Assembly: GCF_004361065.1 (NCBI RefSeq)
Contig: NZ_SELT01000001.1
Coordinates: forward strand, 62,001 to 126,000
Source: Cognatilysobacter terrigena
Lineage (GTDB): Bacteria; Pseudomonadota; Gammaproteobacteria; Xanthomonadales; Xanthomonadaceae
Direction of reading: 5' to 3'
DNA length: 64,000 nucleotides
The notes under the pieces are model-generated. The model was not told where the DNA came from. It ran no database searches and saw only the letters and a program-made list of their open reading frames with translations. The position numbers and the translations under genes were made by a program. Of the stretch, positions 37,689 through 47,065 are shown in pieces; the first letter of the stretch is position 1; each line of letters begins with the position of its first letter.

Positions 37689-38359
37689 GCGATCCGCGTT
37701 TCCCGAAGGCCGTGCTGTTCGACCTCGACGGCACGCTGCTCGACAGCGCACCCGACATGCTCGCGGCGGTGAACGCGATGCGCGCCGCGCGCAACGAACC
37801 GCCGATGGCGCTGGAGGCGCTGCGGCCGCATGTGTCGAAGGGCGCGCGCGCGATGGTCGGCGCGGCGTTCCCGCACGTCGACGCCTCGACGCGCGAAACG
37901 TGGATCCCCGAGTTCCTCGACCACTACCGGCGCGAACTCGGCCTCCACGGCAAGCCGTTCGACGGCATCGAGGAGTTCCTCGCCGCGATCGAAGCTTCTG
38001 GCTCACGCTGGGGGATCGTCACCAACAAGCCCGAGTCGCTGGCCGTCGCGCTGATGCCGCTGCTCGGCTGGGACGCGCGCTGCGCCGTGCTCATCGGCGG
38101 CGATTCGCTGCCCGCGCGGAAACCGGATCCGTTGCCGCTGCGCGTCGCCGCCGAACGCATGGGTATCGATGTCGCCGACTGCGTCTACGTGGGTGACGAC
38201 GAGCGTGACATCGTCGCCGCACGCGCGGCGCCGATGCGCTCGGTCGTCGCGCTGTGGGGCTATCGGCTGGACGACGACGATCCGGTGTCGTGGCAGGGCG
38301 ACGTCATGCTCGAATCGCCGCGCGACATGCTGGACGTGTCGCGCTGGATGCCGCAGTGA
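37685..38359 (+). CDS. mupP: HAD phosphatase, MupP/Gph type
   Basis: A 224-residue HAD-family phosphatase: nucleophile motif [14 protein letters not shown], motif III Lys in KPDPLPL, and motif [10 protein letters not shown]. Family members next to ubiG in pseudomonads are MupP, the N-acetylmuramic acid 6-phosphate phosphatase of peptidoglycan recycling. Annotation pipelines usually call these phosphoglycolate phosphatase (Gph). The choice of MupP is from gene order and is not proven. Start overlaps ubiG as ATGA. Confidence 0.8.
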   Translation: MSDPRFPKAVLFDLDGTLLDSAPDMLAAVNAMRAARNEPPMALEALRPHVSKGARAMVGAAFPHVDASTRETWIPEFLDHYRRELGLHGKPFDGIEEFLAAIEASGSRWGIVTNKPESLAVALMPLLGWDARCAVLIGGDSLPARKPDPLPLRVAAERMGIDVADCVYVGDDERDIVAARAAPMRSVVALWGYRLDDDDPVSWQGDVMLESPRDMLDVSRWMPQ

Positions 38360-39054
38360 GCGAGCACGACCCGCATCCCGCGGACGACGCGGCGGCGTTC
38401 GTCGCGAAGTGGCGCGGCGCGTGGCCGGAGTGGTCGCTGGTGGAGTGCTTCCTGCCGGCATCGCAGCGCGACATCGTCGATGCGTGGCAGGCGCTGCAGT
38501 TCGAATGGCAGGAAGCCGCATGGCGCGGCGATGACGCGCGCCCGGGCGAGGCCAAGCTGCGCTGGTGGATGGACGAGCTGATCGGATGGTCGAAGGGCAT
38601 TCGCCGCCATCCGCTCGGCGCTGTGCTGCAGAAGCAGCCGGTGGAGTGGCAGACGATTGCGACTGCGCTGCCGGCGCTGGCAGCCGCGCGATTTCGCCCG
38701 CGCGATGCATCGGGAGCGCGCGAACAGCTGCTCCCGTTGGCGTCGGCGCTGGCGTCCGCCGAGGCCGTGCTGGTCGGCGCATCGAACGCCGAAGCCATCG
38801 TGGCGACGTGGCTGCACGCACGTCTCGCGCGACATCCGGGCGACGCGGTTCCGACCGAATTCGCCTCGCAGGATGCCGCCGATGCGCACTGGACGCGCGC
38901 GCTCCTGGCGCAGTGGCCTGTCGCCCGCGCACTGACGCCATCTCGAGGCATCGCGCTCTCGCTCGCACGCGCACGCCTCGCAAGCGGCCGACCCGGAGCG
39001 CCGCTGTCGCCGTGGTCCGCCTTGTGGGCGGGTTGGCGCGGCGCACGCGGCTGA
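38356..39054 (+). CDS. Phytoene/squalene synthase-like protein
   Basis: A 232-residue, mostly helical protein starting at GTG 38356, overlapping the HAD gene stop as GTGA. The segment EAKLRWWMDELIGWSKG resembles the first Asp-rich region of the trans-isoprenyl (squalene/phytoene) synthase fold. The usual DxxxD motifs are degenerate (only MDEL remains) and no second Asp-rich motif is evident, so it may not be a catalytic synthase. Its position in the ubiG operon hints at a quinone- or lipid-related role; this is speculative. Confidence 0.6.
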   Translation: MSEHDPHPADDAAAFVAKWRGAWPEWSLVECFLPASQRDIVDAWQALQFEWQEAAWRGDDARPGEAKLRWWMDELIGWSKGIRRHPLGAVLQKQPVEWQTIATALPALAAARFRPRDASGAREQLLPLASALASAEAVLVGASNAEAIVATWLHARLARHPGDAVPTEFASQDAADAHWTRALLAQWPVARALTPSRGIALSLARARLASGRPGAPLSPWSALWAGWRGARG

Positions 39055-39142
39055 CGCGCCACGGATCGTTCCGCCAGCGGTCCGAGGCGTGAAACCCCGC
39101 GTCGGTAGAATGCGCAGCCTCACATCCGAAGCTCGTCCGTTG

Positions 39143-40063
39143 ATGACCCAGCCCCGCGTCATGCCCGATGTCGCACTCGACCGTGCCGCGACCGCGCGCG
39201 CGCTCGATCGCGTCGGCATGGCCGGCATCGCGCTGCCGGTGCGCACGCGCTCGGCGACCGGCGAGGCCATGCAGGTGCCGGCGAAGGTCGATGTCTTCGT
39301 CGATCTGCGTGATCCGGACGCGCGCGGCATCCACATGTCGCGCCTGTATCTGCGGCTGCAGCATGCGTTCGCCGCCGAAGAGATGACGCCGGACGGCCTC
39401 GCGCGCGTGCTGCATGCGCTGGTCGAGACCCAGGGCGAGCTGTCGCGTTCGGCGCACCTGGTGATCCGCTTCGACCATCTGCTTCTGCGGTCGGCACTCG
39501 CCAGCGCAAATGCGGGCTGGAAGGCATATCCGGTCGAAGTGATCGCGGACATCGTCGATGGCGAGGTATCGATCGATCTCGCCGTCGCGGTCGATTACTC
39601 GTCGACGTGCCCCGCATCCGCCGCGCTGTCGCGGCAGATGAGTGCCGAGGCCTTCGCGCGCGAATTCGGCGCGGACGGGTCGGTCGATGCGGCTGCGGTG
39701 CGCGACTGGCTGCGCTCCGAAGCCGGCATGGTCGCGACCCCGCATGCGCAGCGCAGTCGTGCGGACGTACGGGTGCGACTGGCTCCGGGCCTGTCGTCGC
39801 TGCCGATCGTCGAGCTGATCGATCGCATCGAGAGCGCACTCGGCACGCCGGTGCAGACCGCAGTGAAGCGCGAGGACGAGCAAGCGTTCGCGGCGCTCAA
39901 CGCGAAGAACCTGATGTTCTGCGAGGACGCGGCCCGCCGCGTCGCGCATGCACTCGCGCATGATCCGCACGTGGTTCGTTTCGATGCGCGCGTCGAACAC
40001 ATCGAAAGCCTGCACGCGCACGATGCGGTGGCGTCGGTGAGCGGCGAGGGCGGGGCACGCTGA
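39143..40063 (+). CDS. folE2: GTP cyclohydrolase FolE2 (type IB)
   Basis: FolE2 converts GTP to 7,8-dihydroneopterin triphosphate for folate synthesis and works with metals other than zinc. The 306-residue protein shows the family sequence VDLRDPDARGIHMSRLY, the catalytic Cys and following region SSTCPASAALSRQ, and KNLMFCEDAARR near the end. The ATG at 39143 (MTQPRV) follows a TAGAAT -10-like box at 39106-39111. Many bacteria induce folE2 under zinc limitation through Zur; I saw no convincing Zur box here. Confidence 0.93.
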   Translation: MTQPRVMPDVALDRAATARALDRVGMAGIALPVRTRSATGEAMQVPAKVDVFVDLRDPDARGIHMSRLYLRLQHAFAAEEMTPDGLARVLHALVETQGELSRSAHLVIRFDHLLLRSALASANAGWKAYPVEVIADIVDGEVSIDLAVAVDYSSTCPASAALSRQMSAEAFAREFGADGSVDAAAVRDWLRSEAGMVATPHAQRSRADVRVRLAPGLSSLPIVELIDRIESALGTPVQTAVKREDEQAFAALNAKNLMFCEDAARRVAHALAHDPHVVRFDARVEHIESLHAHDAVASVSGEGGAR

Positions 40064-40236
40064 GACGTCAGCGGTGCTGAGCGGCGGGCTTTGGAACGGC
40101 CTCGCTTCGCTTGATCTTGGATGTCGAGAGCGTCGCAACCCGCCGTCGTCGACGATCTCACCCGCAATTCGAACCCCAGCAGCGATCAACCCTTATGTCG
40201 AACCGCGCCGCGATCGACGGTGGGTGCACCGTCGCT

Positions 40237-41109
40237 TCAACGCGCGATAGTGGCGCCGGATCGCTGCGGCTCGAGCACCAGCAGCGGATCGATCCGCACG
40301 TCGAACCAGTTCATTCCCCAGTGCAGGTGCGGGCCGGTTGCACGACCGGTCGCACCCACCGCGCCGATGACTTGGCCCTGCTCGACGCGATCGCCGACGC
40401 GCACGTCGATGCGTGAAAGATGCAGGAAATTCGAGCTGACGCCGTGGCCGTGGTCGAGCACCAGTGTGCCGCCGGTGAGATACAGGTTGGGGTCGGCGAA
40501 GGTGATCGTGCCTGCGGCGGGGGCGTGCACCGGCGTGCCCTTCGCGGCCGCGATGTCCATGCCGGAGTGCGGCGTGCCCGCGCTGCCGTTGTAGACGCGC
40601 TGGTTTCCGAAGCGACCGCTGATCCTTCCCTGCACGGGCCACTGGAACTGCTGCAGGAAATCGAGGCGCTCGTCGTCGCGCGTACGTACCGCCGCCACGC
40701 GCGCCTGTTCGGCCTGGATGCGTGCGGCGATCTCCGGCGGCGGATTGACGGTCGCGGGCGGCACGCCGTCGATGCGTTCGATCGGCCAATCGCGTGGCGC
40801 GACGGTGAGTACGACTTTCGTCGGCGCCATGCCCGGCGCATCGACCGTCACCGGCGCCATGCCGCTCGCGTCGCGCGCGATGCCGAAGACGAAATGTCCG
40901 TCGCTGCCGACGCGCACGTCGCGGCCGCCGAAACGTGCGTGGGCACCCCGCACCGTCTGGCCGATCACGAGTGCGCCTTGCGATGCCGTGGCGGCAATTG
41001 TCAGCGGCGTCGGTGCCGTGCGTGCGGGCTTCGGCGTGGCCGCGCGCGGCGCGATCGAACAGGCTGCGAGGAGCACGAGGGCCGGGCCGAGCAATGCGTG
41101 ACGCGCCAT
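40237..41109 (-). CDS. M23-family metallopeptidase lipoprotein
   Basis: A 290-residue exported protein with a lipobox (LLAAC, Cys about 17). The N-terminal beta domain (about 35-110, OPIT-like) is followed by a C-terminal LytM/M23 domain (about 165-280). That domain contains HSGMDIAAAKGTPVHAPAAG, with the first His and Asp zinc ligands, and GPHLHWGMNWF with HLH. All zinc ligands are present, so it is probably an active peptidoglycan endopeptidase anchored to an envelope membrane. GGAGG lies 6 bases before the ATG. Confidence 0.9.
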   Translation of the reverse strand: MARHALLGPALVLLAACSIAPRAATPKPARTAPTPLTIAATASQGALVIGQTVRGAHARFGGRDVRVGSDGHFVFGIARDASGMAPVTVDAPGMAPTKVVLTVAPRDWPIERIDGVPPATVNPPPEIAARIQAEQARVAAVRTRDDERLDFLQQFQWPVQGRISGRFGNQRVYNGSAGTPHSGMDIAAAKGTPVHAPAAGTITFADPNLYLTGGTLVLDHGHGVSSNFLHLSRIDVRVGDRVEQGQVIGAVGATGRATGPHLHWGMNWFDVRIDPLLVLEPQRSGATIAR

Positions 41110-41168
41110 CGAATACCTCCGCAGGTGTCGGAGGCATCGTCGCGCGCGATCACCCAATCGCGGCTGAG

Positions 41169-41387
41169 TCACCGTGGCGGCACGGGATCGTGCCCGCCCG
41201 GATGAAACGGATGGCAACGCAATACGCGCCGCGCCGCCAGCCACGAGCCGCGCAACGCGCCGAACCGCGCGATCGCCTGCATCGCGTAGACCGAACACGT
41301 GGGATGGAAACGGCAGCGCGGGCCGAGAAGCGGGCTGATCCATCGCTTGTAGCCGCGGAGCAATGCGATAAGGGCGCGGTCGATCAC
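41169..41387 (-). CDS. yidD: Membrane protein insertion efficiency factor YidD
   Basis: A 72-residue protein with the hallmark [20 protein letters not shown], conserved cysteines and the C-terminal [12 protein letters not shown]. YidD assists YidC-mediated membrane insertion and is usually in the rpmH-rnpA-yidD-yidC cluster. Here it stands alone between an M23 lipoprotein and dksA, so either an extra copy exists elsewhere or the gene has moved. The start is GTG at 41387, where homology begins. Confidence 0.92.
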   Translation of the reverse strand: MIDRALIALLRGYKRWISPLLGPRCRFHPTCSVYAMQAIARFGALRGSWLAARRVLRCHPFHPGGHDPVPPR

Positions 41388-41524
41388 GGAATCTTGATGC
41401 TCCGGCTCACCATGATGGCGGCCACATCGTCGCGATGGTTCGCTGCTCCGGAGCGATCGCGGAACTCCATGCAATAGCGTCGAAGCACGCTTGAAGGCCC
41501 TGTCGGAACGCGTATTCCGTGCGG

Positions 41525-41554
41525 TTGCCGCAGCAGTTGCGGGCAGGGTATAAC
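41525..41554 (+). promoter_or_regulatory. Sigma-70 promoter for dksA
   Basis: TTGCCG (41525-41530), an 18-bp spacer and TATAAC (41549-41554) lie about 40 bases before the GTG start of dksA. Confidence 0.55.
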
Positions 41555-41594
41555 AGCGCGCTTTCCCGCCTCAAGGGAAGAAGGACAGGCGCTC

Positions 41595-42731
41595 GTGGCG
41601 ACAAAGAAAACCGCGAAGAAGGCCGCCTCGCCGGCCAAGAAGTCCGCAGCAAAGCCCGCGGCGAAGAAGGTTGCGAAACCCGCGGCCAAGCCGGCGGCGA
41701 AAAAGGCCGTAGCGAAAAAGGCGCCGGCGAAGCCCGCGCCGAAGGCGAAGCCTGCGCCCGCGAAGAAGGCGGCGCCGGTCAAGAAGGCCACACCGGCGAA
41801 GAAGGCGGCTCCCGTCGCCAAGGCGCCGGTCAAGAAGACCGTTGCCAAGACGCCGTCGCGCGTCGTCGAGGCGGCGACCAAGAAGTCAGCGCCGGTGAGC
41901 AAGGCCGCGCCCGTAACCAAGCAGGCCGCGGCCAAGCAGCCTGCAGCGAAGCAGCCCGCAGTCAAGCAGCCCACGCCGGCCGCGAAGCCCGCCGCAGCAG
42001 CGCCGGCGGCGCGTGCCAGTACGAATGAACGTCCGACGCAGTCCGGTTCCACCGGCGCTGCGGCGGGCGCGTTGAAGAACGGGACGACGTCGACCGCGGG
42101 CACCGCGGCGCGCCCGTCCCCGCAGGTGGAGTCGATGAGCAAGAGCACGAACAAGAAGAGCGCCGCGGCCCCCGCCGCAGCCGTCGGTGGCACCGCCGCC
42201 GTGGTCGAGCGCCCATCCCCTGGCAAGGTGGCCGTCGCCGTGGCCACCAATCGCGGCAGCGCCGCGTCCAACACGGGCAAGCGTCGCATGCCCGAATACC
42301 GCACCGACGAGGCGACAGGTCGCCCGATCGTCCCCGATGGCTACAAGCCGAAGGCGGACGAGGAGTACATGAATCCGCTGCAGCTGGAGTACTTCCGCCA
42401 GCGCCTGCTGTCGTGGCGGGGTGACCTGGTGGAGGAGTCGAAACAGACGATCGAGAACCTCCGCGAGGAAGTGCGCGACGTCGGCGACGAGGCCGAGCGC
42501 GCCACGCGCGAGACCGAGAACTCGCTTGAGCTGCGCACGCGCGATCGCTACCGCAAGCTGATCAGCAAGATCGACAGCACGCTCAAGCGCATCGATTCGG
42601 GCGACTACGGCTACTGCGCCGACACGGGCGAGGAAATCGGCCTGGATCGTCTCGAGGCTCGCCTCACCGCCGAGCGCACGATCGACGCGCAGGAGCGCTG
42701 GGAGCACCTGCAGAAGCAAATGGGCGACTGA
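41595..42731 (+). CDS. dksA: RNA polymerase-binding factor DksA with long Lys/Ala/Pro-rich N-terminal tail and a zinc-finger remnant
   Basis: A 378-residue protein starting at GTG 41595. Residues 1 to about 230 are a low-complexity, basic AlgP/histone H1-like tail of KPAAKKA-type repeats. The DksA part (about 232-378) has the coiled coil with the acidic tip DVGDEA (295-300, matching DxxDxA), which enters the RNA polymerase secondary channel to act with ppGpp. The zinc finger keeps one Cys only (C341 in YGYCADTGEEIG; the other positions are T, T and A), so zinc-independent folding is expected, as in DksA2-like proteins. It has its own promoter and terminator. Confidence 0.9.
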   Translation: MATKKTAKKAASPAKKSAAKPAAKKVAKPAAKPAAKKAVAKKAPAKPAPKAKPAPAKKAAPVKKATPAKKAAPVAKAPVKKTVAKTPSRVVEAATKKSAPVSKAAPVTKQAAAKQPAAKQPAVKQPTPAAKPAAAAPAARASTNERPTQSGSTGAAAGALKNGTTSTAGTAARPSPQVESMSKSTNKKSAAAPAAAVGGTAAVVERPSPGKVAVAVATNRGSAASNTGKRRMPEYRTDEATGRPIVPDGYKPKADEEYMNPLQLEYFRQRLLSWRGDLVEESKQTIENLREEVRDVGDEAERATRETENSLELRTRDRYRKLISKIDSTLKRIDSGDYGYCADTGEEIGLDRLEARLTAERTIDAQERWEHLQKQMGD

Positions 42732-42751
42732 TCCATCGTCGACCTCGGCAA

Positions 42752-42784
42752 CGAAGCCCCGCTGCGTGCGGGGCTTCGCGTTTC
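42752..42784 (+). terminator. Terminator after dksA
   Basis: CGAAGCCCCGC (42752-42762) pairs with GCGGGGCTTCG (42768-42778) around TGCGT, followed by CGTTTC. The T-tract is weak. Confidence 0.75.
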
Positions 42785-42794
42785 TGGCGCCGGC

Positions 42795-43211
42795 TCAGTC
42801 GTCGGCGACGTGCGCCGCGTACCGGCGTGCGATGAGGGCCAGTGCGATCGCGATGACGAGCACGAGCCCCTGCAGCGCAACGGCGGTCGCCTCGGGCAGG
42901 CCGCCGGATGCGATTACCAGGCCGACATCCTGCACGACGACGCCGATGAGCGACGCCAGCAGCAAGCGCCACGCGATGCGATGCGGAACGCCGAGTGCGA
43001 CGGAGCCGAGCAATCCGGCGCCGACTGCCACCGCAGTCCCGATGACTGACCAACCCGGCCGCGCGGCGTAGAGATGTTGCTGCTCGATCGGCATGCGCGC
43101 GATGTCGCTCGCGGTGAGTCGGGCATCGGCCGCGAATGCGAGACAACCCAGCAGGTTCCACAGCGTGGCGGCGATCGCCACGGGACGAAGCCACTTCGGT
43201 CGAACGGCCAT
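42795..43211 (-). CDS. Conserved four-helix membrane protein of unknown function
   Basis: A 138-residue protein with four hydrophobic segments (about 10-27, 52-72, 80-100 and 108-128). The stretch WNLLGCLAFAAD followed by IARMPIEQQHLYAARPGW is shared by a family often annotated, without experimental support, as a sugar transporter. It lies convergent with dksA and 42 bp downstream of the MFS gene. Function is unknown. Confidence 0.7.
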   Translation of the reverse strand: MAVRPKWLRPVAIAATLWNLLGCLAFAADARLTASDIARMPIEQQHLYAARPGWSVIGTAVAVGAGLLGSVALGVPHRIAWRLLLASLIGVVVQDVGLVIASGGLPEATAVALQGLVLVIAIALALIARRYAAHVADD

Positions 43212-43253
43212 GCGCGTCTCCCCGTCGTGTGCCGCCGGGTGGCGGCCGCGGGG

Positions 43254-44486
43254 CTAGCGTAGCTCGCGAAGGTCCAGCCGGCGCAGCTTGGGCGCGCGCC
43301 AGCCTGTGGTGGCGACGACCGCGATCGTCATGAAGCCGCCGAAGACCACCGACGGCACCAGCCCCATGAGGCGGGCCATCGCACCCGACCAGAACGCGCC
43401 GAGTTCGTTCGACGACCCGATGAAGATGCCATTGATCGACGACACGCGGCCGCGCATTTCATCCGGCGTGGCGAGCTGCAGGATGGTCGAGCGCAACACG
43501 ACGGATACGCCGTCGCACATGCCCGACAGCATGAGGATCGCCGCCGACAGCCAGAACGACTTCGACAGGCCGAAGCCGATCATGCACAGGCCGAAGCCGG
43601 CGACGGCGCACAGCAGGATGCGGCCGGCATGGCGCTCGAGCGGGCGCCGCGCAAGGTAGACGCCGACCAATACCGCGCCGAGCGCCGGCGCCCCGCGCAG
43701 GATGCCGAGTGCTTCGGGGCCGCGATGCAGGACGTCGTGAATGAATGCGGGTGCGAGCGAGATCGCGCCGCCCAGCAGCACCGCGAACATGTCGAGCGCG
43801 AGTGCGCCGAGCAGGATCTGGTGGCTGAAGACGAAGCGGATGCCTTCGCCGATGCTCCGGAAGATCGGGCCGCGCTGCATCTGCGGCGCAGGCTCGGTGA
43901 CGCGCAACGAAATCACCGACAGCGCGGCGCCGACTGCCAGCGCCATCGCCACGGAATACGCGACCACCACGCTGCCTGCGCCGACCAGCGCACCACCGAC
44001 GGCGGGCCCGACGACCAGCCCGGACTGGAACACGATGCTGCCGATACTCGCGCCGCGCGTGTACTGCTCGCGCACGAGCACGCGCCCAAACAGCGCGTTG
44101 TAGACGGGGCCGAGAAACGAGCGCACGGTGCCGGTCAGACCAACGGCGATGTACATCAGCGCGAGACGCGCGCCGGGCACCGCGTGTGTCGACACGAGCA
44201 TCAGAACCAGCGGCGTCGCAGCGAGACCGAAGCATGCCGCCATGCCGAGCTTGCGGCGCGGCAGGTGGTCGACGAGGTAGCCCGCGAACGGCGCGACGCA
44301 GAAATACGGAATCACTTCCGCCAGGCCGATCAGGCCGAGCTTCAGCGGATCGCGCGTCAGCTGGTAGATCTGCCAGCCCACTGCGACCGAGACGATCTGG
44401 TACGACAGGATCGTCAGGATTCGATAGCCCATCAGCGCCACGAACGCAGGAACGCGCAGGGGGGCCGGTGCGGCGGTCTCCGTCAT
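43254..44486 (-). CDS. Major facilitator superfamily exporter (EntS-like)
   Basis: A 410-residue protein with about 12 membrane segments. MFS signature features are present: VGWQIYQLTRDPLKLGLIGL at helix 2, YLVDHLPRRKLGM in the loop 2-3 motif A region, and PDEMRGRVSSINGIF near helix 10. This is the EntS/MFS_3 subgroup exporting siderophores or drugs; the substrate here is unknown. The start overlaps the sufE stop as ATGA. Confidence 0.87.
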   Translation of the reverse strand: MTETAAPAPLRVPAFVALMGYRILTILSYQIVSVAVGWQIYQLTRDPLKLGLIGLAEVIPYFCVAPFAGYLVDHLPRRKLGMAACFGLAATPLVLMLVSTHAVPGARLALMYIAVGLTGTVRSFLGPVYNALFGRVLVREQYTRGASIGSIVFQSGLVVGPAVGGALVGAGSVVVAYSVAMALAVGAALSVISLRVTEPAPQMQRGPIFRSIGEGIRFVFSHQILLGALALDMFAVLLGGAISLAPAFIHDVLHRGPEALGILRGAPALGAVLVGVYLARRPLERHAGRILLCAVAGFGLCMIGFGLSKSFWLSAAILMLSGMCDGVSVVLRSTILQLATPDEMRGRVSSINGIFIGSSNELGAFWSGAMARLMGLVPSVVFGGFMTIAVVATTGWRAPKLRRLDLRELR

Positions 44487-44926
44487 GCGGCGTCCTGCGC
44501 CGCCTGGGCGGTCTCGCGGATGCGGGCGAGCAGGGCGGAGAGACCGTTGCTGCGCGTCGGCGAGAGATGCTTCGAGAGGCCGATGTCGGCAACGAACGTC
44601 GGTTCGGTGGCGAGGATCTCCGCGGCGCTGCGCCCTGCGTAGACGCGAAGGGCGAGAAAGATCAGGCCGGAGACGATCGCCGAATCGCTGGTCGCGATGA
44701 AGTCGAGCTTCGACGCGTCACCCGAACTGACGATCCACACCTTCGACTGGCAACCGAGCAGGCGGTTGTCTTCGGTGCGCAGCGCCTCGTCCATCGGCGG
44801 CAGCTTGCGGCCGAGGTCGATGAGGTACTGGTAGCGCTCGGCCCAATCGCCGAAGAAGGCGAATTCGTCGCGGATGGCCTGCTGGGCCTCGGCGGCGGTG
44901 GGTTCGATGGGAAACGTCGTGGTCAT
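44483..44926 (-). CDS. sufE: Cysteine desulfuration protein SufE
   Basis: SufE takes sulfur from the cysteine desulfurase SufS and passes it to SufB in Fe-S cluster assembly. The 147-residue protein has the acceptor Cys in LLGCQSKVW and the family segment FGDWAERYQYLIDLGRKLPP. The ATG at 44926 (MTTTFP) is preferred over one six codons earlier. The rest of the suf genes are not in the window. It lies 46 bp downstream of cysS start-side neighbour cysS on the same strand in the reverse order (cysS is transcribed towards it). Confidence 0.93.
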   Translation of the reverse strand: MTTTFPIEPTAAEAQQAIRDEFAFFGDWAERYQYLIDLGRKLPPMDEALRTEDNRLLGCQSKVWIVSSGDASKLDFIATSDSAIVSGLIFLALRVYAGRSAAEILATEPTFVADIGLSKHLSPTRSNGLSALLARIRETAQAAQDAA

Positions 44927-44971
44927 TGGATCAGTCGACAGCAAGCAGGTGCGGACGTGGATGCCGATGCA

Positions 44972-46366
44972 TCACGCGCGACGCCACCGTACGCCCGCCG
45001 CCGTGTCCTCGAGGAGAACGCCTTCGGCCGCGAGCTGGTCGCGGATCGCGTCGGCGCGTGCGAAATCGCGCGACTTCTTGGCGGCGGTGCGTTCTTCCAC
45101 GAGCGCGGCGATGCGAGCGTCGTCGCTCGAATCGGCCCCGCGCGCGAACCATTCAGCGGGCGACTGTTGGAGCAGGCCCAGTGCCAGCCCCGCGCCAAGC
45201 AGGTCAGCCTTCAAGTTCGCCAACTCGTCGATCGTTTTTTGGTCGTCTGCCGCTGCTCGCGACAAGACCCCGCGCGCATTGCTGGCGAGCGCGTTGACGA
45301 TCATCAGCGCTTGCGGCGTGTTCAGATCGTCGTCCAGCGCCTCTTCAAGCCGGAAAGGAATCCGCGGCTCGACCGCGATGTGCGCAAGATCGCGCAGCGT
45401 CCCGTACAGCCGATCGAGCGTGCGCACGCATTGCTCGATCACCGCATCCGACCACTCCAGCGGCTGCCGGTAATGCGCCGACAGCAGCGCATAGCGCAGC
45501 GCTTCCGGCGGATGCTGCGCGACGAGGTCGTGGATCTTCTCGATGTTGCCCAGCGACTTGCTCATCTTCGCGCCGCCGAAGTTCAGCATGCCGTTGTGCA
45601 GCCAGTAGCGCGCGAACACCTTGCCGCCGTGCGCGCATTCGCTCTGCGCGATCTCGTTCTCGTGGTGCGGGAACTGCAGGTCGACGCCACCGGCATGGAT
45701 GTCGATGGTCTCGCCGAGATGCGCTTCCGCCATCGCGGAGCATTCGATATGCCAGCCCGGACGGCCGCGGCCCCAGGGCGAATCCCAGCCGGGCAGGTCG
45801 TCGGTCGACGGCTTCCACAGCACGAAATCGCCGGAATCGCGCTTGTACGGCGCGACGTCGATGCGCGCGCCGGCGATCATCTCGTCGACATCGCGACGCG
45901 AGAGCTTGCCGTAGCCATCGAACGAGTTGACCGAGAACAGGACGTGGTTCTCGGCCGCGTACGCATGGCCCGATTCGATCAGGCGCTCGATCATCGTGAT
46001 GATCTGCGGGATGTGCGCCGTGACTGCGGGCTCCGCATCGGGCGCGACGGCGCCGAGCGCGGCCATGTCGTCGCGGAAGGCGGCGGCGAAGCGGTCGGTG
46101 ATGGCGGAGATCGGTACGCCCTGTTCGCGCGCCGCGTTGTTGATCTTGTCGTCGACGTCGGTGATGTTGCGGACGTAGCGCACCGCGCCGTAGCGGCGAC
46201 GCAGCAGCGAAGCCAGCACGCCGAACACCACGTACGGGCGCGCGTTGCCGATGTGCACGTAGTTGTAGACCGTCGGGCCGCAGACATACATCGTCGGGCA
46301 CGCGGCATCGAGCGGCTCGAAGGCTTCCAGCCGGCGGGTGAGGCTGTTGTAGAGATGCAGGCTCAT
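44972..46366 (-). CDS. cysS: Cysteinyl-tRNA synthetase
   Basis: A 464-residue class I synthetase charging tRNA-Cys. It has the HIGH motif ([13 protein letters not shown]), zinc ligands including [18 protein letters not shown] and [12 protein letters not shown], the KMSKS motif ([11 protein letters not shown]), and the C-terminal helical domain with [14 protein letters not shown]. The start at 46366 gives the usual length. Transcription runs into sufE and the MFS gene, forming a probable three-gene operon. Confidence 0.97.
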   Translation of the reverse strand: MSLHLYNSLTRRLEAFEPLDAACPTMYVCGPTVYNYVHIGNARPYVVFGVLASLLRRRYGAVRYVRNITDVDDKINNAAREQGVPISAITDRFAAAFRDDMAALGAVAPDAEPAVTAHIPQIITMIERLIESGHAYAAENHVLFSVNSFDGYGKLSRRDVDEMIAGARIDVAPYKRDSGDFVLWKPSTDDLPGWDSPWGRGRPGWHIECSAMAEAHLGETIDIHAGGVDLQFPHHENEIAQSECAHGGKVFARYWLHNGMLNFGGAKMSKSLGNIEKIHDLVAQHPPEALRYALLSAHYRQPLEWSDAVIEQCVRTLDRLYGTLRDLAHIAVEPRIPFRLEEALDDDLNTPQALMIVNALASNARGVLSRAAADDQKTIDELANLKADLLGAGLALGLLQQSPAEWFARGADSSDDARIAALVEERTAAKKSRDFARADAIRDQLAAEGVLLEDTAAGVRWRRA

Positions 46367-46516
46367 GGCGGCTCGCGCACGCATACGGTCGAGCCGGCCA
46401 TTGTAGCGGCGACGGCCGCTCGACCTGCCCGCAGCCCGTCCACGACAGGGGGCATTCATCGCCACGGCCGCTCCGCCGCATACACTCTCGGGTCCGATCC
46501 CCGCGGAGTCCCGCCC

Positions 46517-46918
46517 TTGCGACGTCGAACGCTGCCGTTGGCCGCGCTGCTGCTGTGGTCGCTCGTCACGGGCGTGTCGGCCGAAACGGTGGTCCAGCGC
46601 GAGAACGTCAGCTACGAGTACGCGCGCGTCCTGCGGGTCACTCCGGTCTACCAGACGCTGACGGCCACGAGCGTCGAGACGCGCTGCGACGACGAATCCC
46701 GCCTGTCGAAGATCGTGGGCAGCGTGCGCAACGTCCTCAAGCGCGACCAGTCGACGGGCAGCACGAGCTGCCGTCCGGTGCCGGTCGAACGCCAGTTCAA
46801 GCGCCCGATCGCGTACGACGTCGACTACACCTACCGCGGCGCGAAGTACCGCTCGCGGCTCTCCGACGATCCCGGCCATCTGCTGCGCATCCGCGTTTCC
46901 GTGATGCCGGTCCCCTGA
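46517..46918 (+). CDS. Periplasmic UmoD-like protein of unknown function
   Basis: A 133-residue protein starting at TTG 46517 with a signal peptide to about residue 22 (LVTGVSAE). The segment [18 protein letters not shown] and a later [18 protein letters not shown] with LLRIRVSV resemble the halves of UmoD/glycine-zipper 2TM surface proteins, but no glycine zipper is present. Two Cys (TRCDDES and TSCRPVP) could form a disulfide. No SD is clear and the start is uncertain. Function is unknown. Confidence 0.68.
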   Translation: MRRRTLPLAALLLWSLVTGVSAETVVQRENVSYEYARVLRVTPVYQTLTATSVETRCDDESRLSKIVGSVRNVLKRDQSTGSTSCRPVPVERQFKRPIAYDVDYTYRGAKYRSRLSDDPGHLLRIRVSVMPVP

Positions 46919-46924
46919 GCCGGC

Positions 46925-46953
46925 TTGCGCCATCCCGCCCCAGGCCGCAGAAT
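46925..46953 (+). promoter_or_regulatory. Probable promoter of the arginine operon
   Basis: TTGCGC (46925-46930), a 17-bp spacer and CAGAAT (46948-46953) would start transcription near 46960, just ahead of the leader ORF at 46964. It begins seven bases after the stop of the preceding gene. Confidence 0.55.
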
Positions 46954-46963
46954 CGCCGCCCTC

Positions 46964-47065
46964 ATGCGTACCAACTACGCCGACGCCGACATCCTGACCT
47001 CTGCCTACATGGCGGCGGGGATGACCTCGCGCGCTCGCCGACGCACCCACCACACGGCTGGGTAA
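46964..47065 (+). CDS. Arg-rich leader peptide of the arginine operon
   Basis: This is a 33-codon ORF (ATG 46964, TAA 47063-47065) between the predicted promoter and argF'. Near its end are four Arg codons in five, in the stretch SRARRRTHH (CGC GCT CGC CGA CGC at 47030-47044). It looks like a sensor peptide for ribosome-mediated attenuation: the codons lie directly upstream of the first pairing segment and the stop lies in the second. Internal ATGs at 47009 and 47021 would give 18- or 14-residue versions. No good SD is visible, so initiation may be near-leaderless from the 46960 region. Confidence 0.6.
   Translation: MRTNYADADILTSAYMAAGMTSRARRRTHHTAG

Noticed and set aside
39061-39142. Zur box ahead of folE2
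   Set aside because: The A/T-rich palindrome typical of Zur sites was looked for and is not present; only a TAGAAT -10-like box was seen.
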